From assembly GCF_035046485.1 (NCBI RefSeq), contig NC_085137.1, positions 452,096,980-452,160,979 of the forward strand: 64,000 nucleotides of DNA, written 5' to 3'. This document shows, in pieces, positions 55,838 through 64,000 of the stretch. The notes under the pieces were generated by a model. The model was not told the origin of the DNA and searched no databases. It worked only from the letters and a program-made list of their open reading frames with translations. This DNA comes from Aedes albopictus. Lineage: Eukaryota > Arthropoda > Insecta > Diptera > Culicidae. The first letter of the stretch is position 1; the number at the start of each line of letters is the position of its first letter. The position numbers and the translations under genes were made by a program.

Positions 55838-55849
55838 AGTACTATTGGG

Positions 55850-55960
55850 GATTTCGTTTCGGACTCCCAGAAAAAAAATCTTCAGAAGACTTTCAAAAAA
55901 AGAAGAATCTCTGGAGAAACTCCCAAGGAAATTTCAACAGGATCTTCCGGAGGAATCTCA
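55850..55960 (+). repeat. Degenerate repeat, purine orientation
   Basis: Purine-rich AGAAGAATCTCTGGAGAAAC type, opposite to the pyrimidine-rich tract left of the TRIM element. Joined to the next LINE fragment near 55965. Confidence 0.55.
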
Positions 55961-55961
55961 A

Positions 55962-56745
55962 AAGGAACTTTCGACCGTTTCAATCACAAAAATATGTAAG
56001 GAGCCCTCAGGCACACAGATGTCCTCGAGAAAATCATTGGCCTCATTCAAGCGCAGTACGAGGCATTTTCGCGCAGAGTATTGCACAACGGCGACTTGAC
56101 GACTCCATTCGGGTCATCACTTAGAGTGAGGCAAAGATGCATACTATAACCGTTACTGTTCCTCATCGTAATCGACGAGATCCTAGTAGGTGCGATTAAT
56201 CGTGAACCAAATCGTGGGTTGTTGTGGCAGTCCATTACCATGGAGCATTTAAATGACTTCGAACTGGCTGATGACGTTGCTCTCCTAGTTCAACGGCGCT
56301 CTGATATGCAGAGCAAGCTTAATGATCTTGCCAATCGCTTCTCGACAATTTCACCATCAATGTCAACAAGACCTAATCGTTGGATGTAAACACGGTCAAC
56401 CCTTCCAATTTACGGTAGCTGGGCAAGCAGTGGGGAATGTTAAAAGCTTTCCAATATCGTGGTAGCCAAATGGCGGCCAATGGAAGCTCCAAAATTGACA
56501 TAGATGCAAGGATCAAGAAGGCAAGGGATACCTTTGAGAGTTTAAGAAATGTATGGAACAGTGGCTGCAGGCACAGCTGCAGGTCTTAAGGTCTGCGGTA
56601 TATAGTTCGTGCATGATGGCCTCACAATTGGATCTCAAACGTGGAGCCCCATCGTTGATGTCATCAAACGCCGAAAGTAATAGAAATTCAGGAGCAAATG
56701 TGGAGGTGGGTCATTCAGCAGCGAAAACCAGTCAAGAATAGTAAT
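55962..56745 (+). pseudogene. LINE family A RT, copy 2
   Basis: Begins in the RT at FDRFNHKNM, continues KIIGLIQAQYEAFSRRVLHN and VRQRCIL, then LLFLIVIDEILVGAINREPN, HLNDFELADDVALLVQRRSD and INVNKTKSLDVNTVN-like text with frameshifts near 56345 and 56415, and ends near 56745 (MWRWVI region). Internal deletions remove the central thumb segment after 56560. Same family as the copy at 1137-13480 but uninterrupted by MITEs. Clearly non-functional. Confidence 0.88.
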
Positions 56746-57954
56746 AGGTTATGACTTTCACTGTTTCAGCTGTACGAAAAGAAAACTTTGTACATGTTCA
56801 CAAAATTCATCTTAGGAAGAATGCCGGTTGTTTGCCAACCAGAAATTTTCATTTAGCCCATGTTCGATGCACAGTAATTCAATAGCACTACCCACTAGTG
56901 GCTTACAATGCATTGTTTGAACCAGAGCACCAGCATCAGCTCAGTATTCCTCCAACAAGTTGTAAAGGAAAGTTACTTTCCCTACATCATCGTACCACTT
57001 TACCACTGTGAAGATCTTTGGCGGTAGTTTAGAAGCCACTCGTTACCAGCATCATCAACCTCATCAAAGAGGGATAACAATATATGTAAGGTACCCACCA
57101 CCGTACCATACTCATTTCCTAAGAGAGATGCAAAAAGATCTTCCCATCGTATCGGTGGAAACTCTGGCGCGCGCGCTGGGAGAAGAGATGTGGAGTGTCG
57201 TAAAAAATAATGCGATTCTAAGCTATTGAATGAAATTGAAAATTTCCCCCATATTTGAGGTTGCTCCATTCTGCCAGTGGCAGTAGTGGTATGAAGTTAT
57301 GCACGCTAGTATGAAAGAGGACGAGAGACAGAGAAATAAAAAGTTGTACTTGTGGAAATCCTTGAAACTGACAGAAAGGAAAGTTAGAGCTAGTTACCAA
57401 CTACAGGATTTCCTTACATGATTTTTTTTCCTTTGGTAGGAAAAAAGCTCGAACAATGATGGGATGGGTCTTTTGCAAAGGTGAACTATCAGTTTCGGTA
57501 CTGACTGGTTCAGTGTCAGTAGCTGGTAATAATGGCCGGAGAATATGCTCGAATGTGAACAATGTTTTCTTGATGGTTGTTACACACACTTTGTCTGCGG
57601 GCTCTTTGCAGTTCAGTATGCAAAAAAAAACTCGAAACCATCCAAAATGATAATGGGATGAACTTTACAGGTACTTTTTGTTCGTTTAAACAGAGCTCTG
57701 AATTTTGCTTTCTATAACAGTTTTGTACTTCATATTATGGGCTGCCAAGGTGTGTCATTACCTTAGTTTGCTTTCTTTAATGACATGTAGTTTCGGTGAA
57801 TTTTTTTTAAACAGCTGTTTTTAACTATACAAAAATATTATTACGCAACTCTGGGCGTTAACATTCACCGCGTGGAGAGTTGCCTTCACAGCTCGCTCAC
57901 GACTTTGGTATACGTTTGCGACCCCAATGTTATTCGGCAAACTTTCAGATAAAA
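56746..57954. other. Unassigned DNA, no gene recognised
   Basis: Moderate composition. Short frames on both strands at 57000-57269 and 57401-57650 overlap each other and carry no domain I know; the + frame at 57008-57229 reads REMQKDLPIVSVETLARALG, which might be transposon debris. GCGCGCGCGCTGGG lies near 57168. Confidence 0.3.
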
Positions 57955-57961
57955 CTACAAG

Positions 57962-58214
57962 CACAGACAAACAGACGTAACACTCTAACAATTCCAATCG
58001 TACACCGATTTATCGGTCTTTTTCAAAATATGATAGTTGGCCAACTGCCCACCCGTGGCGCTCGCATCGGTTTTGTTCGAGTTTGACGTTTGCTCACTAC
58101 CGCCACCTAGTTGATGGTCGGCCAAACTTAGTCCTTTAAGCATTGGGCGAATATGTTTCCGTGACTATGATTTGAATCGGAAAATGTTCGAAGTGTTACG
58201 TCTGTTTGTCTGTG
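57962..58214. mobile_element. 253-bp MITE, CACAGACAAACAGACGTAAC TIRs
   Basis: Perfect inverted ends: CACAGACAAACAGACGTAAC plus AC at both termini (22 bp). CTACAAG at 57955-57961 and 58215-58221 gives a 7-bp direct repeat. The interior has CACCCGTGGCGCTCGCATCG and CCGCCACCTAGTTGATGG, no coding. I have the impression this end sequence is common in Aedes, which needs a search. Confidence 0.85.
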
Positions 58215-58329
58215 CTACAAGGTTAAATTCATCCATACTTTGTTTTTCGATAGCATGCTTCTGAACTGAGATAATTGCAAATGAATGTAAATCTTTGCAA
58301 ATGAATGGTCGCAACCTTGGCCGAGAGCA

Positions 58330-58959
58330 CCATCGGATAAGTGGAACGGAATCGACGGAACGAATGGTTCGACGAAGAGTGCGGAACGGTTTTGGAGAAG
58401 AAGAACGCAGCGAGGGCGGTAATGCTGCAGCAAGGGACTCGACAGAACGTGGAGCGGTACAAACAGAAGCGGAAACAGAGAAAAGCGCCGCCTGGAAGAA
58501 GCGGAGTGTGAAGAAATGGAACTGCTGTGCCGTTCCCAAGAAACACGGAAGTTCTATCAGAAGCTCAACGCATCCCGCAACGGCTTCGTGCCGCGAGCCG
58601 AAATATGCAGGGATAAAGACGGAGGCCTCTTGACGGAAGGACGTGAGGTGGTCGAAAGGTGGAAGCAGCACTTCAATCAGCACCTGAACGGCGTAGAGAA
58701 CGTAGGCACGAGAGCCCACGGCGATGAAGGCAACGACGACGCCAGTGCAGCGGAAAACCACCAGCTCAAAACCAACAAAGCAGCTGGTAAGGATGGTATC
58801 GCAGCTGAACTCATCAAGATGAGCACAGAAAAGTTGGCCACCTGTCTGCATCGGCTGATAGTCAGGATCTGGGAAACCGAACATCTACCGGAGGAGTTGA
58901 AGGAAGGGGTAATCTGCCCCATTCATAAGAAAGGCGACCATTTGGAATGTGAGAACTTC
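58330..58959 (+). pseudogene. LINE family B, decayed copy, fragment i
   Basis: Corresponds to the endonuclease-RT linker and RT start of the intact copy at 62386. Readings: STERMVRRRVRNGF region in shifted frame, MELLCRSQETRKFYQKLNAS, ICRDKDGGLLTEGREVVERW, KQHFNQHLNGVENVG, then NKAAGKDGIAAELIKMSTEK and LPEELKEGVICPIHKKGDHL to ECENF. 5'-truncated, with frameshifts near 58480 and a small deletion near 58755. Interrupted at 58960 by a MITE; the long antisense frame 58165-58884 is a shadow. Confidence 0.88.
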
Positions 58960-58962
58960 GGG

Positions 58963-59399
58963 CCCGAGCAGAAGAAAATATCAACAGCATAATAAAATGT
59001 GTTATTTTTGCCAAATAACTGAAAAATGGAATCAGTAATTTTTATGTTATTAGCATAACATATTATGTTATAAACTTGTCTGTCATAAGCGGCAAAATAA
59101 CAAATATCATAACAAAATAATGTTCCTGGAAGACTTGTTCAATAACATGTTTTGTTAGATCAATTACAACTTAATAACAGGGAATTTGTGAACTTGTTAT
59201 TGTTGTGTTATAGCTCATCACATATTTGTATCTCTTTAGTAGAATAATAACTAAACTTGTCCCACAACAAAATATATAATTGAAATGTTATCTTGTGAAT
59301 AAATGATATATTTTGATAAGTTTACAATAACAAATTTTGGTATAAAAACAGGCTATTTGATTTTGTTGTTATAAATTTGCTATTCTCCTCTGCTCCGGG
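58963..59399. mobile_element. ~440-bp TTGTTAT-array MITE inside LINE B
   Basis: Left end CCCGAGCAGAAGAAAATATC, right end complement CCCGGAGCAGAGGAGAATAG. The interior is dense in ATAACA/TTGTTAT words. It splits the LINE reading between ECENF and AITILNAAYKV. Ends and word content resemble elements A and B at 45259-53147, so it looks like a short non-autonomous relative lacking the tRNA-like module. Confidence 0.75.
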
Positions 59400-59400
59400 G

Positions 59401-59845
59401 GCGATCACTATTTTGAATGCTGCCTACAAAGTGGTATTCCAGATCATCTTCCGTCGTCTGTCACCTAAAACGAATGAGTTCGTGGGAAGTTATCAAGCCG
59501 GCTTCATCGACGGCCGGTCGACAACGGACCAGATCTTCACCGTACGACAAATCCTCCAGAAATGCCGTGAATACCAGGTCCCAACGCATCACTTGTTCAT
59601 CGACTTCAAGGCGGCATACGACAGTATCGACCGTGCAGAGCTATGGAGAAGCATGATTCATGGACGAAAACGGCTCTCCTGGGAAGCTGACTAGACTGAT
59701 TAAAGCAACGATGGACGTTCTGCAAAACTGCGTAAGGGTTCATTCGGACTGCGATAAGGTAGCTATCATGCCTGCTTTTCAACATCACACTAAATGGTGT
59801 GATTCGACGAGCCCGATTCAATAGCCGGAGTACGGTTATCATCCG
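59401..59845 (+). pseudogene. LINE family B, decayed copy, fragment ii
   Basis: AITILNAAYKVVFQIIFRRL, SPKTNEFVGSYQAGFIDGRS, TTDQIFTVRQILQKC and HHLFIDFKAAYDSIDRAELW are clear RT motifs. Then a frameshift near 59660; RLIKATMDVLQNCVRVH follows, an internal deletion removes the QGD segment, and CLLFNITLNGVIRRARFNSR closes the readable part near 59830. Downstream sequence is unrelated. Non-functional. Confidence 0.88.
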
Positions 59846-60685
59846 GTTATTATCCGTACGGTTATGGGCTGCAAAACGGTGAGTCGATAAGGAGAGCGTC
59901 CAATATAGCTCTGGTCCTCACAAGTTCCTACCTCATGCTTCCACGGGTCAAGTGATGACAAAGACCGCCAGCTAAGAGTTGTGTGCTTAGGGCCTGTCCA
60001 TAAGCTAGGTAGACTCTTAGGGGGGACGGGGGGGTCTGGCCAAAGTCTACACTCCATACAAATTTTGAAAATTTTGTATGAACAAAAGTCTACAAGTGGG
60101 GAGGAGGGGTCTGAGATGGCCAAAAATGAGTCTACGTAGTTTATGGATAGGCCCTTAGCTGGTAGTGCAGCCTGGGCACTGTTTTCCTTCTGACTTCAGC
60201 TAGATTGAGGAGGTACAATCCAAGCGTCTGTTCACCAAGGAGGTGCGGCTCTAACAGCGTCTGTTCTGGCATCAGCGGCTGAATAAGAAACGCTGCACCA
60301 CGCCCAGCTATATCCAAGGTGGTAGCCCCATCAGCGTGGTCGTCCCAGTGCACAGTGGGAAAAATTGAACCCGAAACACGACTAAATTCATTTTCTCAGC
60401 TGGGTAACGGGTTCTGCCAACGGCTGAGACCATTTTCGCTTGGAAAAAGTATGCTGAATCGATTGGTGGGGGTCTCATTGGCCGGATGCCTCACCCTGGT
60501 CAGCTAGAGGGCCGGAATCAACCCGAGTTCCCTACGGAAAGCAAAATCATTGTCATCCAAGAATACTTTCGCACCCGATATTAATTCTGAAGCCGCAAAT
60601 CAGAAGTCAACCACACTCCTGATAATATCAGTTGCATATTATGGTCCAATTGCGGTTCCGAAACAATCCGGGACAACCCGGAACA
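59846..60685. other. Unidentified transposon-like sequence
   Basis: GC-richer text that is clearly unlike the AT-rich surroundings (CTCCTCAATCTAGCTGAAGT on the minus strand, CCACGCCCAGCTATATCCAA). It looks like a retroelement 5' UTR or internal region, but I cannot name it. A Harbinger-like MITE interrupts it at 59990. From 60510 to 60685 I recognise nothing. Confidence 0.4.
59990..60154. mobile_element. Harbinger-like MITE, best-preserved copy
   Basis: 165 bp. Left end GGGCCTGTCCATAAGCTAGG, right end complement GGGCCTATCCATAAACTACG. TTA at 59987-59989 and 60155-60157 is a 3-bp TSD, as expected for PIF/Harbinger. Interior GTCTGGCCAAAGTCTACACT and CATACAAATTTTG / AAAATTTTGTATG palindrome as in the other three copies. 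Confidence 0.9.
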
Positions 60686-60686
60686 T

Positions 60687-61020
60687 TAGGGTGGGGCTAA
60701 TTTAAAAAAAAATATCTCTGGGATATGATTTCCCAAGTGGAAATTGATCTACTAGTTGAAATAAGTAAGCAGTACAAAAATGAGCGATTTTGGTTGATCT
60801 TTAGGGATGGCACAAAGGGTTTAAATGATTTTATTTTCTAGAGCAAACCTTTAAAAAACATTTCAAATTAAATTTTCAAACCTAATTTTTCTTGACTAAA
60901 TCGGTGATTTTAGAACCCATTTGGACAAATTTGGCCGAACTGGGTTCTAGAATCACCGATTTAGTCTAGAAAAATTATGATTGAAAATTAAATTTGAAAC
61001 GTTTTTTGAAGGTTTGCTCT
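60687..61020. mobile_element. hAT-like MITE, right-truncated copy
   Basis: Starts TAGGGTGGGGCTAATTT and continues CTCTGGGATATGATTTCCCA, GATCTACTAGTTGAAATAAG, matching 32759 onward. The middle adds an inner palindrome (GAGCAAACCTT ... AAGGTTTGCTC; CTAAATCGGTGATT / AATCACCGATTTAG). The expected right TIR is missing; degenerate repeat follows. Confidence 0.75.
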
Positions 61021-61044
61021 AGCAAAAATTTTACTTTACCTTCT

Positions 61045-61356
61045 GATATGCTTCCAGAATTCCTTCTGGGATGCTTGCAGAATTCCTTTGGAATGCTTCT
61101 TGATTTTTTACAGGATGCTTCCACATTCGTTCCAGGATGCTTCCAGAATCCTTCGGGTGTGCTTTCAAAATCCAACATGGATGTATCTAGATTCCTTTAT
61201 AAGCTGCTTCCAGAATCCATCAGGGATGCTTCTAGAATCCATCTGGGTTGCTTTCAGAATTCTTTGGAAATGCTTCAAGATTCATTTTTGAATGCTTTCC
61301 AAATTCTCCTGGGATGCTTCCAGAATAATTGTGGGATGCTCCAGAGTTCCTATGAT
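61045..61356 (+). repeat. Degenerate GGATGCTTCCAGAATCC repeat
   Basis: Variants of GGATGCTTCCAGAATCC at ~24-bp spacing, continuing at 62043-62200. A related but distinct version of the degenerate short repeats elsewhere. The 141-codon frame at 60994-61419 is a repeat by-product. Confidence 0.7.
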
Positions 61357-62042
61357 ATCAGGGTGTCTACTACTTGGAAAACACCTGAAAACCAGGAATC
61401 TTCAGGTAATTATATTTAACAGGGAAAACCTGGAATACTTAGAGAACTTCTGGATACATTTCGTAGCGGATAAAACAAATACTAGAAATCCGTTTTGAAT
61501 TTTGAAATCAATTGTTATAAGTTAATCAAACATTTTCAGTTTCTGAAAATAACCTGAATCTATCTCTGAGTTCTGATGGAGTTCATAATAGAATATTTAA
61601 CGAATATACCAGTCATAATTTAGAAAACTGCTTATTGGATTTCTGAATAATTTTTATCTGATTTTTTAGAGCATTTAAATATTTTTCCTCTAAGGGTTTT
61701 ATAAAAAAAAATGCCAAATGCTTCATTAAAAATTTCTAGCCATTATTTTTAAAGGATTCTGAAAATCATATTCCCTTATCAACTCCTTTATATTTGTTTA
61801 CGAGCTTTCATACAAATCTCCCGTTAAATTTTAACCTAATTAATGAAAATTTGTTTGCATATTTCAAAAAAAGATCAATTTCTTACATTCATTGCTTCCA
61901 GGTATTTATATTTTATATGTAAAATATAAACTGATTTACAAATTGGAAATATTACAAAACTTAAGTTTAATTAACCTTGTTAAAACCTGATAAACTTACA
62001 GAATTTCATTTTGTCTTATGAGTATGAGTAGATACCCTGGAG
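61357..62042. mobile_element. ~0.69-kb element, CAGGGTGTCTACTAC ends
   Basis: Left end CAGGGTGTCTACTACTTGGA then AACCAGGAA and AACAGGGAAAACCTGGAAT; right end GAGTAGATACCCTG. The pair forms a short inverted repeat. It interrupts the GGATGCTTCC repeat, which resumes immediately after. A partial relative lies at 42595-42850. Interior AT-rich, non-coding; TSD not resolved. Confidence 0.65.
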
Positions 62043-62199
62043 ATGGTTTCCCAATTCTCCTGGGTTGCTTCCATTATCTTTCTGCGATGCTTTCAAATTC
62101 CTTATGGATTTCTTCCAGATTCGTTTTGGAATGCTTCCTGTTTCTTCCTGTGATGCTTTCAGATTTCTAAATGAATGCTTCCAGAATCGGGGTGGAAGC

Positions 62200-62385
62200 T
62201 CAGGTAAAATATTATCTCCTGGGCGCCCATTAAAAACACCACCCCCGGCGAAGACTGGCGCTCGAGCCTAGCTATTTAGCACTGTAGTTGGAGGAAATGC
62301 CAATGCAGAACCCGTAGCTTCCGGGAAGGTAAGCCCAGCTCCCTGGGTTAGTGGGTTGGTGTCAGGCCCTGCGAGCCAGCCGTAA
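62200..62385 (+). other. Likely 5' UTR of intact LINE family B copy
   Basis: The degenerate repeat ends near 62195 and GC-rich sequence begins (CTCCTGGGCGCCCATTAAAA, CCCCCGGCGAAGACTGGCGC). A short frame ATGCCAATGCAGAACCCG-TAG at 62296 ends at once. The in-frame stop before the long ORF is TAA at 62383-62385. The 5' end of the element is probably near 62195, with TSD not checkable because the 3' end is outside the window. Confidence 0.55.
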
Positions 62386-64000
62386 AAAAGACTAGCACCG
62401 GAAAATCAACAAGAGAAGAATGCGAACCGATACCAATGGCGACGACCACAGCGACGAAAAGGGACTTGCGATTGGAAGCTCGGTACGTGGAACTGCAGAT
62501 CTCTCAACTTCATCGGGAGCACCCGCATACTCGCCGATATACTGAAGGACCGCGGGTTCGGAATCGTAGCGCTGCAGGAGGTGTGTTGGACAGGATCTAT
62601 GGTGCGAACGTTTAGAGGTAATCATACCATCTACCAGAGTTGCGGCAACACACGTGAGCTGGGAACAGCTTTTATAGTGATGGGCGACATGCAGAGGCGC
62701 GTGATCGGTTGGTGGCCGATCGACGAAAGAATGTGCAGGTTGAGGATCAAGGGCCGATTCTTCAACATTAGCATAATAAACGTGCACAGCCCTCACTCCG
62801 GAAGCACTGATGATGACAAAGACGCATTTTACGCGCAGCTCGAACGCGAGTACGACCGCTGCCCAAACCACGACGTCAAGATCATCATAGGGGATCTAAA
62901 CGCTCAGGTAGGCCAGGAGGAGGAATTCAGACCGACGATTGGAAAGTTCAGCGCCCACCAGCTGACGAACGAAAATGGCCTACGCCTCATCGATTTCGCC
63001 GCCTCCAAGAACATGGCCATTCGTAGCACCTTCTTCCAGCACAGCCTCCCGTATCGTTACACCTGGAGATCACCACAACAAACGGAATCGCAAATCGACC
63101 ACGTTCTGATTGATGGATGGCACTTCTCCGACATTATCGACGTCAGGACCTATCGTGGCGCTAATATCGACTCCGATCACTACCTGGTGATGGTTAAACT
63201 GCGCCCAAAACTGTCCGTTATAAACAACGTACATTACCGGCGGCCGCCCCGGTACGATCTAGAGCGACTAAAGCAACCGGATGTCGCCACCGCATACGCG
63301 CAGAATCTCGAGGCAGCGTTGCCGGACGAGGGTGTGCTCGATGTGGCCCCTCTAGAGGACTGCTGGAGTACAGTGAAAGCAGCCATCAACAACGCAGCCG
63401 AGAGCACTATCGGGTACGTAGAACGGAGTCGACGAAACGATTGGTTTGACGAGGAGTGCAGAGCGGTTCTGGAGGAGAAGGATGCAGCGCGGGCGGTAAT
63501 GCTGCAGCATGGAACCCGACAGAATGTGGAGCGATACAGACAAAAGCGGAAGCAGCAGACCCGTCTCTTCCGGGAGAAAAAGCGCCGCCTGGAAGAAGCG
63601 GAGTGCGAGGAAATGGAACTGCTGTGCCGTTCACAGGAAACACGCAAGTTCTACCAGAAGCTCAACGAATCCCGCAAAGGCTACGTGCCGCAAGCCGAAA
63701 TATGCAGGGATAAGGAAGGGAGCCTCCTGACGGACAAACGTGAGGTAATCGAAAGGTGGAAGCAGCACTTCGACGAGCACCTGAATGGCGAAGAGAATGT
63801 AGGCACGGAGGACCAAGGCAGCGGAGGAAATGACTATGTTGGTGCAGCAGAGGACGGGAACGAACCAACTCCCACGCTGAGGGAAGTTAAGGATGCCATC
63901 CACCAGCTCAAAAACAACAAAGCGGCTGGTAAGGACGGTATCGCAGCAGAACTCATCAAGATGGGCCCGGAAAAGTTGGCCACCTGTCTGCACCAGTTAG
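62386..64000 (+). CDS. LINE family B endonuclease-reverse transcriptase (5' part, runs off the window)
   Basis: Open for 538 codons with no stop to the window edge. The N-terminal part is an apurinic-like endonuclease: LGTWNCRSLNFIGS, IVALQEVCWTGS (catalytic Glu), IIGDLNAQVGQ (Asp/Asn), SQIDHVLIDG, and IDSDHYLVMVKL (Asp-His). A basic/coiled linker follows, rich in Arg/Glu (EAECEEMELLCRSQETRKF), then the RT start NNKAAGKDGIAAELIKMGPE. The first ATG is 62599, inside the endonuclease, so the true start is upstream and uncertain; the given start is the first codon after the last stop. It would nick target DNA and reverse-transcribe its own RNA. RTE-like is my guess for the clade. Confidence 0.9.

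Noticed and set aside
58165..58884. 239-codon minus-strand frame, the longest complete open frame in the window
   Set aside because: It is antisense to the LINE family B RT/linker; the same shadow appears opposite the intact copy (62392-62871 and 63234-63993).
1..64000. Integrated viral sequences
   Set aside because: I looked for capsid-, polymerase- or glycoprotein-like readings and saw only retrotransposon RT and endonuclease motifs. A translated search against virus proteins would be needed to exclude short remnants.

Overview
This window looks like nuclear DNA from a culicine mosquito, most likely Aedes. That is an inference from its AT-rich, intron-less, transposon-dense texture, its dense nested MITEs, a tRNA-headed SINE and several decayed non-LTR retrotransposons. 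I cannot tell which species. I recognise no intact host protein-coding gene. The only long intact reading frame is a non-LTR retrotransposon endonuclease/reverse transcriptase that enters at about 62.4 kb and runs off the right edge.

Layout. From 1.1 to 13.5 kb there is one old LINE reverse-transcriptase copy, broken into four pieces by later insertions. The largest insertion is about 10 kb and contains a foldback element (4391-8361) with 1.2-kb inverted arms built of tandem ~165-bp units. From 13.8 to 17.3 kb there are degenerate short-period repeats, a 0.73-kb insertion with a 14-bp target-site duplication (TSD), two motif-array elements and a tRNA-like module. From 17.6 to 31.1 kb there is a block where I recognise no transposon. 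It holds two GC-richer islands (20.1-21.5 and 29.4-30.8 kb), a cluster of TAAC motifs (18.3-20.1 kb) and about twenty strand-biased copies of CAGTGTTGCCAG (22.0-27.8 kb). This is probably intron, UTR or regulatory DNA of an unidentified gene. From 31.1 to 45.1 kb there are hAT-like foldback MITEs with 8-bp TSDs and long degenerate repeat tracts, plus a non-repetitive stretch at 40.7-42.8 kb.

From 45.1 to 53.4 kb there is a nested stack. A hAT-like MITE with a perfect 8-bp TSD was split by two neighbouring elements with TTGTTAT-rich termini and tRNA-like modules. These in turn carry a SINE with a 25-bp TSD, a piggyBac-like MITE, a decayed LINE fragment and a perfect 105-bp-arm hairpin. From 53.4 to 64 kb there are more degenerate repeats, an 875-bp TRIM-like LTR element with identical LTRs, decayed LINE copies interrupted by MITEs, and the intact LINE 5' half at the right edge.

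The elements do not form a pathway; together they record a long insertion history. The autonomous LINE families could in principle supply reverse transcriptase for SINE and processed insertions. The non-autonomous DNA elements would need transposases that are not encoded here. The degenerate tracts repeatedly switch from pyrimidine-rich to purine-rich along the + strand, so transcription through the region could give long hairpin RNA.
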